A stretch of 64,000 nucleotides of DNA from Saprospiraceae bacterium (GTDB lineage: Bacteria > Bacteroidota > Bacteroidia > Chitinophagales > Saprospiraceae). The stretch lies in NCBI GenBank assembly GCA_016712145.1, contig JADJRO010000001.1, positions 2,418,501-2,482,500 of the forward strand, read 5' to 3'. The translations under genes were made by a program, and so were the position numbers. Positions 18,246-27,430 of the stretch are shown here, in pieces (the first letter of the stretch is position 1; every line of letters begins with the position of its first letter). The notes under the pieces are model-generated. The model saw only the letters and a list, made by a program, of their open reading frames with translations. It ran no database searches and was not told where the DNA came from.

Positions 18246-18790
18246 TTTATCAAATAAATCAAGGGAAATTTTAAATACTGATATTCATTTTTATTACTCG
18301 ATTTAAAAGCGTCAATATTTGCTTTATTTAATATTAGATTTGTGCTATTCAAGTTACTTGGGTTATCTAAAATTTCGGAAATCTTAGATGGCAATAAATA
18401 AAGGTCTTTATAAAAAGCAGACCGTAGCTGATTGCCAAGATCTGATGTTTCAATTTGATTAAAGTTATCTAATACTGAAAAAGTCTCTTGAAAAATAATT
18501 TTTAGTTCTCCAATTTTATTTATTCGATTTTCAAAACGCTCTAAATATATATTTACTAAATCTGTTTTAAATTGTTCAATAACAAATTTAGTTATTCCTT
18601 CATAAATATTGCTTTGATTAATTGATTTAACCGTAGGCGAACTATAACTACTAATTTCGCTAATACATTCTTGTTTTTTTACTAAATCATTTTTATTATT
18701 TAAATAAAAAAGTGTCTCATAATAAATTGATTGTCCAAAAGAAGTTTGATACACTATCACTACTAAAAGAAGGAAAATCAATTTTTTCAT
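18239..18790 (-). CDS. Signal-peptide N-terminal part of a split secreted protein
   Basis: A 183-codon frame starting at ATG 18790 with a strong signal peptide (MKKLIFLLLVVIVYQTSFG). The rest is helical (FVIEQFKTDLVNIYLERFEN, LGNQLRSAFYKDLYLLPSKI). The last residues after Tyr-Leu-Lys (FPLIYLINC) look out of character and end at TAA. At 18269-18275, read on the minus strand, the codons TAT TTA AAA form the heptamer T TTA AAA; a -1 slip there continues as ISLDLFDKLLNNYHPQ into the downstream barrel-like frame. The joined product of roughly 600 residues would have both a signal peptide and a barrel. A lost A in the A4 run explains it equally well. Confidence 0.7.
   Translation of the reverse strand: MKKLIFLLLVVIVYQTSFGQSIYYETLFYLNNKNDLVKKQECISEISSYSSPTVKSINQSNIYEGITKFVIEQFKTDLVNIYLERFENRINKIGELKIIFQETFSVLDNFNQIETSDLGNQLRSAFYKDLYLLPSKISEILDNPSNLNSTNLILNKANIDAFKSSNKNEYQYLKFPLIYLINC
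18269..18275 (-). other. Candidate -1 frameshift heptamer T TTA AAA
   Basis: On the minus strand the zero-frame codons TAT TTA AAA TTT contain X XXY YYZ as T TTA AAA, the classical -1 slippery pattern. The -1 frame is exactly the frame of the downstream barrel-like gene. I did not identify a convincing stimulatory hairpin or internal Shine-Dalgarno by eye. A one-base deletion in the A4 run is the main alternative. Confidence 0.4.
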
Positions 18791-19132
18791 AAATTAAATT
18801 ATTTACAATTCACAAATTTACATTCACTATTAATTCCTAACATATAACTTTTGTTATATCCCTCGATAAATTGCATTCCCCAACCCATTCTAATATCTAT
18901 TATCATTCTACGATTCCTTGCATATCATCCCTCCAAACTTAAACATATTTCCTCTTCCCTCCAATTCTTAATTCTTCCCGCGAGTACGCGGGATGTCCAC
19001 TCCGTTCCCATAATTTTTAACTCTTAATTCTTCCATCCCCATTTTCCAACTCACAACTATCCGTAATTCGTAATCCGTAATTCGTAATTGATTCCTCCCA
19101 ATTCTTAATTCTTAACTTTTAATTCTTAATTC
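18791..19132. other. Repeat-rich non-coding gap
   Basis: This 342-base gap contains the palindrome at 18843-18858, a GC-rich hairpin CCCGCGAGTACGCGGG at 18977-18992 and, near 19055-19130, many short copies of TAATTCTTAATTC and CGTAATTCGTAATT. The CGTAATT-type words recur in other gaps of the window (near 21777, 21866, 60184 and 60784). No coding frame was seen. Confidence 0.55.
18843..18858. promoter_or_regulatory. Palindromic operator candidate, copy 3
   Basis: TATAACTTTTGTTATA, identical to copy 2, lies 53 bases before the start of the signal-peptide gene at 18790 and thus ahead of the split secreted protein. Confidence 0.6.
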
Positions 19133-21388
19133 CTACTCCCTCCTCCCCACATACTCCCACAACGTATCAACCGATTTTTTACTCAACAAAATTCCCAATG
19201 GCGTATCCGTCCATTGGCTTCCGATTTTTGGGTAAATTTTTTCTATCAGATCGGTATCGCGTTTAGATAAAATTAATTTTTGCTCCCAGTAATGGCTGTG
19301 TCCTGAAAAGGGAGAAGCTGCAGCTGAAGTTAAGGTATTCCACAATACCGAACTGTTGGATGCTGTTTTGTCATTATCGTTGTCACTGTTTTGAATCAAT
19401 AACAGTTTATATTGAAGATTTGGAAAATTTTCAGTCAGGTATCTGTAAATTTCAAACAGCGTATTACAACCGGAATTTTCATACAAGCCTCCGTCAATCA
19501 TGTTGCCCACTCCTTCTACATAATTGTAGGCACAGACAAATGGAAACGCCTGACTTAAATTAACTGCAGTTACCAACGGAAAATTATATAAAGTATCCGC
19601 TCCCGTTTTTTGATGTTTGACTTTATGGTATAAGTCTATGGCAGTACCAAATATTTTTTGTTCAATAATTACCGGCGCTGAAATCGCTCGCTTGCCGGCT
19701 TGGGTTGTTGCTGTATTCAAAAATAGTAATGGCAATCTTTTATGGGTTTTCAGGGTATCCCAATTCGTCATGAGATCCAACTGGAAAAAATTACTGGCTG
19801 TATCTTGTCGGTCCTTTGGATAACACAAACTAAATGCTCGACCTTCATCATATTGCCGATACAGATTGCGGTCACGGGCTGGCTTGTCTTTTGACGTTGT
19901 CAAATTTCGCAAGGCATCACTCCAAAGCATACCCCAGGTGGCAGCAGTTAAATAATTATAAGTATAAAGTCTTTCTGCCAATTCTAAATTACTATTGGTT
20001 TCAACTTGAATACCATCCTGTTCCAAACTCCATTTATTGAGCATCATATTGGCACCCGAACTGCTTCCCGAAACAGTGGATATGGCAAATACATTTCGAA
20101 CAAACGATGAATCCTGCTTCTCAAGGGTATCTAAATTCATCACCATCCAGGCTCCGGCACGGGAACCACCTCCCTGACCTGCAATTAAAATGATGGGCTT
20201 GGTAGAATCAATTCCTTTTGCCCATCGCTTAAAATAGTTTTTTAAACTATCGCGTTGATACGAACTGTAATGCGATTGTTTATCTACTGACTCTACCCGC
20301 ACCCGGTGCTTATTAAACGCATCAAAAAATATATAAAATGACATGCCAAAAATGGCTACAAATTTCGCAGCCTGGAAAAATTCATACGCTGAACTTAATT
20401 TAGAAACAAATTTTTGCTCATTATGTATTTTCGTTTCTACGATGACCTGATCACGCAATTCTTTATCTGTTTCAAGCATTTTAAATGCATCATTGGGTGT
20501 TTTTATCCACAAATCTATGGTTGCTATAAATACAGTAAACGAAACATTCATTACAATTACTGAAGAAAAATGATGCATGTGATCAGAAAAAGTTAACCAG
20601 GAAAAAAACAATAAAAATCCTAAAAGCAAACCGCTAAAAATCAAGTACTTTACTTTATTTGCATTATAGTTTGCTCTGATTACTTCTAAATCACTGTTAC
20701 GTTCAATATAAGAATAGAATGCATTATTAATCAGATATAATAGTATAATTAAAATAAATGAACACCAGAATAAACCGATCAACCACGTTCCAGCAATGCA
20801 TACTATAAATACGAAATGAAATAAATAACCCGCATGTTCTACCGGCCATTTTTTAATTTTGGATGTAATTAAGTTTTCAATTGGATCTTGGGTCCACTTT
20901 GATAAATACAATCCTAAAATTAGAAATCCAATTAAACCAATTACTCCTGTATTGGTATCTAAATAGGATTCCATCAGCATCAAGGTAAAAATCAATAGAG
21001 GCAAGCCGGCAAAATGCCGAACCGGAAATACAGCCTTCCCATCCATTGCTGTATTGTATGCTCTAGCCAGAGCAGAAAACAAAATATAGATTCCGTCTTT
21101 GGTAAAAAGATCGTCTGGACTCTTTCGGTTTGTTAGTCGTCTGGTTATTGAAAGCGAATAGGGTGGTATTACCCAAATTGCATAAAATAATAACTGAAAA
21201 CTAATCAGTATTAAGAAGACATTCCAAAAATTACCCCCGTCAAATAAAATGGCAATGATCTCTGTCCCTTGAGATACATAGTATAACAACATTGGGGTAA
21301 GAAATGCCAATACAATGTAAAACCAGTTTTTGGTAAATGTATAATACAGCTTCCTGAAATAAGCCAATACAGTTCCATTTGCAGCCAT
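19133..21388 (-). CDS. Patatin-like phospholipase with N-terminal membrane helices
   Basis: A 751-residue protein. The first 370 residues hold about eight membrane helices. The C-terminal half is a patatin-like hydrolase: the glycine-rich oxyanion loop GQGGGSRAG near residue 403, the nucleophile elbow GSSSG near 443 (Ser in the centre) and the catalytic Asp in DGGLYENSG near 630. Patatins cleave acyl groups from lipids with a Ser-Asp dyad. The membrane half should place the enzyme against membrane lipid; its exact substrate and the side of the membrane are not shown. It stands alone between two repeat-rich gaps. Confidence 0.85.
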   Translation of the reverse strand: MAANGTVLAYFRKLYYTFTKNWFYIVLAFLTPMLLYYVSQGTEIIAILFDGGNFWNVFLILISFQLLFYAIWVIPPYSLSITRRLTNRKSPDDLFTKDGIYILFSALARAYNTAMDGKAVFPVRHFAGLPLLIFTLMLMESYLDTNTGVIGLIGFLILGLYLSKWTQDPIENLITSKIKKWPVEHAGYLFHFVFIVCIAGTWLIGLFWCSFILIILLYLINNAFYSYIERNSDLEVIRANYNANKVKYLIFSGLLLGFLLFFSWLTFSDHMHHFSSVIVMNVSFTVFIATIDLWIKTPNDAFKMLETDKELRDQVIVETKIHNEQKFVSKLSSAYEFFQAAKFVAIFGMSFYIFFDAFNKHRVRVESVDKQSHYSSYQRDSLKNYFKRWAKGIDSTKPIILIAGQGGGSRAGAWMVMNLDTLEKQDSSFVRNVFAISTVSGSSSGANMMLNKWSLEQDGIQVETNSNLELAERLYTYNYLTAATWGMLWSDALRNLTTSKDKPARDRNLYRQYDEGRAFSLCYPKDRQDTASNFFQLDLMTNWDTLKTHKRLPLLFLNTATTQAGKRAISAPVIIEQKIFGTAIDLYHKVKHQKTGADTLYNFPLVTAVNLSQAFPFVCAYNYVEGVGNMIDGGLYENSGCNTLFEIYRYLTENFPNLQYKLLLIQNSDNDNDKTASNSSVLWNTLTSAAASPFSGHSHYWEQKLILSKRDTDLIEKIYPKIGSQWTDTPLGILLSKKSVDTLWEYVGRRE

Positions 21389-21898
21389 TGCATTTAATTT
21401 TTAATTAAAATAGAATCGGTTTGTAGGTAAACTCTGTCTGAATAATCTCTGTTTTAATTTGTTTCCCAAACCTAGGGTTTAAACCCTAGGTTTGGGAAAC
21501 AAATTAAAATTCATGCTCTATTTTCTAAGCTCCTTATTGCTTGTATGTAAATCAAATTCTACTTTTAGTGACCGGAATTTAAGATTGGTTATCAAATCTA
21601 TAAAACTATTTCCACAACAACCCAATTTCCTAAAATAATTTACACAAACACACAAATTTCAATTTTCAAAAAAAACGCTCCATTCATCTAAAATGAGATC
21701 CAATAAACTATATCCTTCCCGCTATACTTCTTGTGCTAATATTCTGAATTTCATCATTGAAAACTCGCAATTGCTATCGTAATTCGTAATTGAACACTCG
21801 TAATTAACTTCAATCAACCATCTTCGAATAATAATTCCTGATATATTGATTTTCAGTAATTAATTTCGTAATTCGTAATTGAACATTCGTAATTGACT
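21389..21898. other. Long non-coding gap with palindrome and duplicated gene tail
   Basis: This 510-base gap holds a perfect 58-bp palindrome (21452-21509) and a 68-bp direct repeat (copies 21777-21844 and 21866-21933), the second copy of which contains the end of the phospholipase D-like gene. Between them (21510-21776) I see only AT-rich sequence with no coding frame. Confidence 0.6.
21452..21509. repeat. Perfect 58-bp palindrome, element A
   Basis: Two 29-base arms are exact reverse complements with no loop, centred between 21480 and 21481. The inner core reads CCTAGGGTTTAAACCCTAGG, flanked by CCCAAA/TTTGGG; the outer parts are AT-rich. A second palindrome with the same arm length and nearly the same core lies at 50251-50308. 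As RNA it would form a very stable hairpin and could end transcription of the upstream minus-strand gene. Confidence 0.85.
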
Positions 21899-21933
21899 TC
21901 AATCAACCATCTTCGAATAATAATTCCTGATAT
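21777..21933. repeat. 68-bp direct repeat duplicating the end of the PLD gene
   Basis: Copies at 21777-21844 and 21866-21933 differ at two positions and are separated by 21 bases. The second copy includes about 35 bases coding for the C-terminus of the phospholipase D-like protein; the first lies in non-coding DNA just beyond its stop. Each copy begins with two CGTAATT words, the likely site of the duplication. Confidence 0.85.
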
Positions 21934-23083
21934 TTGGAAAGAATGTAATCCAGTTCATTAACACACGTCCTAAATAATACGCAGTTGCTTGCTTCGTTTT
22001 AACAAACCATCGGGTATTTGGATCGTTGACAATTTCGTGACATCCACTGTCAATCAATTTTTGCAATCGTTGGGTAACTTCATGCACAAATGGCTTGGAT
22101 AAAATATCAACATTCAATTCAATGCTTGCATAGGCACTCAAATGGTTTAAATTAAATGAACCAATCGTCATCCATTCACCATCAATTACGGCCAATTTGG
22201 CATGCAATACGGTGGGCGTCCATTCGTAAACTCTTATATTATTTTTTTGTAACCATTTGTATAAATACTTGCTCGCATGGTGAAAAAAAGGAATATCAGA
22301 GATCCCGGATAAAACAACTTTAATCTTCACGCCTCGCCTGGAGGCATTCTCTAAAGCTTTTCTTAACCTAAATCCCGGTAAAAAATAACTTGCAAATAAA
22401 ATAATAGATTTCTCTGAATTCTGTACAGCCATTAAATAGGATCGCAAAATTTGACTTCGCTTACGTAACCAGTCATTTTGCCGGATATTGATATGAATTG
22501 CAGATAAATTTGTGGGGATTCCTGCCAATCGCTTAGGCATGCCAACAAATGCTTTCTCTTCAATTAGAAAACATATTTTTTCAAATTGCTTGCAGATACT
22601 TCCTTCGATCAATACACCAAAATCCAACCAGGGTTTATGAAATTCAGTTCCTTCATACTTGGTAGCCAGATTAATGCCTCCTACCAAGGCTGCTTGTTGA
22701 TCAAATACTGCAATTTTATGGTGAAGCCTTCTACCAATCCTTAAATTTTTGAACAAGGAAATTTTTGAGAAAAAACGAAATTGAATTCCGTTTTCAATCA
22801 GATACTTTTCAAAATCACTGCTTAATTCAATTGACCCAAATCCATCAACTACCAAATCTACATCTACTCCGCGCTTTACGGCCCGAATTAATGCATCTGC
22901 AATTTTTTGCCCTGTAATCTCATCATCCAGTTTGTAGGTCTGAATCGATATGGTACTTTGTGCATGTTCAATTTGTTTAATAAACTCTTTAAAAAAAGTT
23001 TCGCCGCTTTGTAAAAATGTTAAACGATCTGCTTTTGCAAAACTTCGGAGATATTTTTGTGCGTTTCGTTTTTCAAATTTCAT
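21899..23083 (-). CDS. Phospholipase D-like enzyme, cardiolipin synthase type
   Basis: A 394-residue protein with two HKD motifs: HHKIAVFDQQAALVGGINL near residue 124 and HAKLAVIDGEWMTIGSFNL near residue 293. This is the arrangement of cardiolipin synthases of the ClsB type, which lack the N-terminal membrane helices of ClsA. They transfer a phosphatidyl group between phospholipids through a phospho-histidine. The next gene upstream (DUF2062) ends 7 bases before it, so both are probably cotranscribed. Its last codons lie inside a duplicated segment. The family is firm; the exact lipid product is inferred. Confidence 0.88.
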   Translation of the reverse strand: MKFEKRNAQKYLRSFAKADRLTFLQSGETFFKEFIKQIEHAQSTISIQTYKLDDEITGQKIADALIRAVKRGVDVDLVVDGFGSIELSSDFEKYLIENGIQFRFFSKISLFKNLRIGRRLHHKIAVFDQQAALVGGINLATKYEGTEFHKPWLDFGVLIEGSICKQFEKICFLIEEKAFVGMPKRLAGIPTNLSAIHINIRQNDWLRKRSQILRSYLMAVQNSEKSIILFASYFLPGFRLRKALENASRRGVKIKVVLSGISDIPFFHHASKYLYKWLQKNNIRVYEWTPTVLHAKLAVIDGEWMTIGSFNLNHLSAYASIELNVDILSKPFVHEVTQRLQKLIDSGCHEIVNDPNTRWFVKTKQATAYYLGRVLMNWITFFPNIRNYYSKMVD

Positions 23084-23090
23084 AAAATTA

Positions 23091-23525
23091 CTAAGTAATG
23101 ACTTTTTTTGGAAAGCGGTTTTTATAATTACTTACAATTTTTTTAACTAAAAAGTAAATTCCCACACTGCATGCTGTACTTAATAAGGTGGATCCAATCA
23201 ATAAACTTAATCCTACTTGATCCAATTGTTTATACCAGGTTTTAAAATTAAATTCAAAACTGCTATTGATCAACAAGGCTCCGATTTTATAACTCAATGC
23301 CATAAAAAAGGGTCCGGTAAACACATTTGAAATCAAACTGCCACTGATGGCTGATACTAAATTGAAATTAAAAAACCGATATGCCAACAATACCAATAAG
23401 GTACCGGTACCAAACGTAGGGAAAATGCTTATAAACGCTCCAATGGCTGCGCCAAATGCGATCTCATGACTGGTACCATGAGAGCGCAACACTTTAATAA
23501 GTTCATATCGGATTCTTCGGAACAT
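23091..23525 (-). CDS. DUF2062 membrane protein
   Basis: A 144-residue protein with the DUF2062 signature: a basic start (MFRRIRYELIKVLRSHGTSHEIAFGAA at about 1-27), then glycine- and proline-rich membrane segments (IGAFISIFPTFGTGTLLVLL, ISNVFTGPFFMALSYKIGALL) and a last helix near 110-130. DUF2062 proteins are small inner-membrane proteins of unknown function. It lies just ahead of the cardiolipin-synthase-like gene on the same strand, consistent with a role near membrane lipids. Confidence 0.85.
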   Translation of the reverse strand: MFRRIRYELIKVLRSHGTSHEIAFGAAIGAFISIFPTFGTGTLLVLLAYRFFNFNLVSAISGSLISNVFTGPFFMALSYKIGALLINSSFEFNFKTWYKQLDQVGLSLLIGSTLLSTACSVGIYFLVKKIVSNYKNRFPKKVIT

Positions 23526-23719
23526 TTAATAGAAACGGTTTTTTTCAATAAAAGATCTCAAAGGGCCAAACATAGTATTTCTCTCCCTATTTTACCAGTA
23601 GCTTTACACGAAATATCTAAACTCATACAATTTCCCCTGCCATTCTGTCATTAATTCTTTGATGGTATGATTTGTGTTCCCGCATCACGGAATTCAGGCT
23701 GAGTTGGCACTGAAATATG

Positions 23720-23727
23720 TAATTTTG
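23720..23727 (+). promoter_or_regulatory. Bacteroidota -7 box for secA
   Basis: TAATTTTG matches TANNTTTG and lies 10 bases before the ATG at 23738. A transcript from here could not contain the GTG at 23674, which is evidence for the ATG as the true secA start. Confidence 0.5.
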
Positions 23728-23737
23728 ACCCTCATTT

Positions 23738-26700
23738 ATGTTCGGAGTACTAAAAAGATTTTTGGCAGCAAACAGGATAAAGATGTTAGAGCCTATAGCC
23801 CTCGTATTGAGGAAATTAACCATTTTGCCACCGCTTACCAGCAACTCAGCAATGACGAGCTTAGGAATAAAACACTTGAATTTCGAGCCCGGATTGGAGA
23901 CTATTTAAGTGCTATTGATCTGGAAATCAGTAATTTAAAAGAACAAGCCGAACAAGAACCGGATGTGTTTACCAAGGAGGATATTTATAATGAAATTGAC
24001 AAAAAGCTGAAAGAACGAAACCAGCAGATAGAAGAAATTCTCAATAAGTTGCTTCCGGAAGCATTTGCCGTGGTCAAAGAAACTGCCCGCCGCTTCTTTT
24101 ATAATGAAAGCTTAATCCTTAAAGCTACGGATCACGATCGCGATTTGTCCATCCATAAATCATACATTACCCTGAACGGCGATCAGGCGGTATATGCAAA
24201 TAAATGGACCGCTGCGGGAGGGGATATTACCTGGAACATGATCCATTACGACGTTCAACTCATTGGTGGAATGGTCTTGCATGATGGTAAAATTGCAGAG
24301 ATGGGTACAGGGGAAGGAAAAACCCTGGTGGCAACCCTGCCAGCCTACCTCAACGCCTTACCCGGTGAAGGGGTTCATATCGTTACCGTCAATGACTATT
24401 TGGCACGAAGGGACTCTGAATGGATAGCTCCGATTTTTGAATTTTTATTGCTTACGGTTGATTGTATTGATAAATACAAACCGCATTCTCCGCAGCGTAT
24501 CAAAGCCTATAATTGCGATATCACCTACGGCACGAATAATGAATTTGGTTTTGACTACCTGCGTGATAATATGGTTCGATCTGTTGATGAAAAAGTACAG
24601 ATCAAACATCATTATGCCATGGTGGATGAGGTAGACAGTGTGTTGATTGATGATGCACGAACTCCATTGATAATTTCTGGTCCCGTTGACGTTGATGAAG
24701 AAAGTGAAGAATACAATGTACTTAAACCAAAAGTCGAACGACTGATCAACGAACAAAAACGCTTAGCCAATCATTATCTAACTGAAGCCCGCAAATTAAT
24801 TTCTGAAGGAAAAACGGGCTATGCGGAAGGTGAAGGTGGGATGTCGCTGTTGCGATCTTATCGTGCACTTCCAAAATCAAGGCCCTTAATAAAATACCTG
24901 AGTGAAGACGGCATCCGAAACGTCCTTCAAAAATCAGAGAATTATTATATGCAGGAGCAATCTAAAAACATGCGGATTGCTGATGCTCCTTTGTTATTTA
25001 CAATTGATGAAAAAAATCGTCAGGTAGAATTAACTTCTTTGGGCATTGATTTTCTTTCTAAAGGGGAGTCTGATCCAACTTTTTATATTATACCTGATCT
25101 CTCTTCGGTCATTCATGAAATAGAAACGAATCCTTCTTTAAATAAAGATGAAATCATTAGTCAAAAAGAAAAAGCACTAGAAGATTATTCTACAAAATCA
25201 AAACGATTGCATTGTGTAAGTCAACTTTTAAAAGCATATGCAATTTTTGAAATCGATGAGGATTACGTTGTAATTGATGGCCATGTAAAAATTGTAGATG
25301 AAGGGACAGGTCGTTTGTTGGAAGGCCGCCGGTATTCAGATGGATTGCATCAGGCTATCGAAGCAAAAGAACAGGTTAAAGTAGGTGAGTTAACACAAAC
25401 CTATGCAACCATCACCCTGCAAAATTATTTTAGAATGTATCATAAGCTGGCTGGTATGACCGGTACAGCCGAAACAGAAGCGGGTGAATTCTGGCAAATT
25501 TATAAATTGGATGTGGTTGTTATTCCAACCAATAAAGTAATCATTCGTGATGATCGCGAAGATTTAGTTTATAAAACTGCCCGCGAAAAATACAATGCGG
25601 TTATTGATGAAATTGCGGTTTGCACCAATCAAGGAAGACCCGTTTTAGTAGGTACGACTTCTGTTGATATTTCAGAAAAACTAAGCCGTATGTTGCAATT
25701 GCGTGGCATTGCACACAATGTATTAAATGCAAAACAACATCAGCGTGAAGCCGAAATCATTGCCGAAGCAGGTAAACCAGGAAAAGTTACCATCGCAACC
25801 AATATGGCGGGTCGGGGAACGGATATTAAAATTACAGAGGAGGTTAAACAGGCTGGTGGACTTGCTATCATAGGTACTGAACGTCACGAATCCCGTCGGG
25901 TGGATCGCCAGCTGCGAGGTCGCGCCGGTCGTCAAGGGGACCCTGGCTCCAGTCAGTTTTTTGTTTCTTTTGAAGACAATCTGATGCGATTATTTAATTC
26001 CGATCGGATTACTGGCATCATGGATAAACTCGGCCATAAAGAAGGAGAGGTTATGCAACATTCCATGGTTACTAAATCTATCGAACGCGCACAGAAAAAA
26101 GTTGAGGAAAATAATTTTGGCATTCGTAAACGCTTATTAGAGTATGACGATGTAATGAATATTCAACGGGAGGCCATTTATAAAAAACGGGATCATGCAT
26201 TGTATGGCGATCGTCTTTCGGTTGATTTAAGTTATATGTTTCATTCAACGATTGAAAATACAGTAAGTCGTTTTAAATCAACCGGAGATTACGAAGGTTT
26301 TGAATTTGAATGCATCAGTACGCTTGGAATCGAACCAGAAATGGGCCCTGCCTTCTTCCGTGAATCCAAAGATCAGGATGTTGTCAACGAACTTGCAAAA
26401 CAGTTTTATAGTTTTTATAACCGAAAGGAAGAAGGCATTAAAGAAGTCCTGATGCCTTTTATAAAAAACATCCATCAAAACGAGGGTCAAAAATATCAAC
26501 GGATTGCAATTCCATTTTCTGACGGTCACTCCGAACCGCTTCCAATCGCAGCTGATATTGAAACGGCTATTAAAACAAATGGTTCCAATATCATGCGGGA
26601 TATCGAACGTTCCGTAGCCCTTGTGAGGCTCGATTACGAATGGAAAGAACACCTTCGAAATATGGATGAATTAAAAGAATCGGTTCAGGCTGCAAGCTTC

Positions 26701-27042
26701 GAACAAAAAGATCCTTTGGTCATTTATAAAATTGAAGCTTATAAATTATTTGAAACCCTGGTTTATAAAATGAATCAGGATATTACTTCCTATCTTTCAA
26801 AAGGAAAATTACAGATTAATGTAAACCAGGAAGTGCGGGAAGCTCGTTCGCAACGAACAGATTATAGTAAAACCAAAACAAACCGCTCTGAAGAAACCAT
26901 GCGGAGGGCAGCAGAATCTGCAGGTCGTGCTGAACAACCAGCCATCCAACAGGTTCGGAATACCGGACCAAAAATTGGAAGAAACGATCCTTGTCCATGC
27001 GGTAGCGGTAAAAAATTTAAAAATTGTCACGGCGCTGAATGA
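23738..27042 (+). CDS. secA: Preprotein translocase ATPase SecA (start interrupted by a one-base shift)
   Basis: The motor of Sec protein export, about 1100 residues as usual in Bacteroidota. It shows Walker A (GTGEGKT near residue 190), the DEVD box ([21 protein letters not shown] near 296), motif VI-like [12 protein letters not shown] and [14 protein letters not shown], and the C-terminal zinc motif [13 protein letters not shown]. The natural start is ATG 23738 (MFGVLKR), but a T run at 23759-23763 is one base short, so MFGVLKRF is out of frame with [12 protein letters not shown]. The uninterrupted frame instead runs back to GTG 23674 through unrelated sequence that lies ahead of the promoter. 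SecA is essential, so a consensus error is likely. It heads a five-gene run. Confidence 0.95.
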
Positions 27043-27425
27043 AACATACAATGCTAATTGCTTGCTTTTTTTTATTGTTTAGCATTGCCTTGCATGCACA
27101 GGAAAGCATCACCATTCATGAAGATCCTAAGGTCAGTTTAATCATGGATCAATATATGAAAGCCAACCGTGCCATCACCCACATTACGGGTTGGAGAATA
27201 ACGATTATTACAACAACCGACCGCCGGTTGATGGAAAATACTAAATCCAGTTTTCAACAACAATTTAGCTTGAAAAGTAAATGGGAATATAAAGAACCCT
27301 ACTATTATTTAAAGGCAGGGGCCTTTCTATCCCGTGCTGAAGCTGCAGCAACACTTGAAGGAATAAAAAAGAAATTTCCCAGTGCTTTTTTATCAGTTGA
27401 TAAAATTGCTTATGATGAATTCTAA
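27039..27425 (+). CDS. Secreted SPOR-like protein
   Basis: A 128-residue protein with signal peptide ([20 protein letters not shown]). The mature part has the SPOR pattern: [22 protein letters not shown] at the first strand and helix, then [34 protein letters not shown] domains bind denuded peptidoglycan. The start overlaps the secA stop by four bases, and rodA follows five bases later, which fits a role in the cell wall. This call rests on fold-like pattern and not on a catalytic motif. Confidence 0.78.
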   Translation: MKHTMLIACFFLLFSIALHAQESITIHEDPKVSLIMDQYMKANRAITHITGWRITIITTTDRRLMENTKSSFQQQFSLKSKWEYKEPYYYLKAGAFLSRAEAAATLEGIKKKFPSAFLSVDKIAYDEF

Positions 27426-27430
27426 TACCC

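Noticed and set aside
26278..26652. A 124-codon minus-strand frame inside secA
   Set aside because: Antisense to well-conserved SecA sequence and without any protein features.
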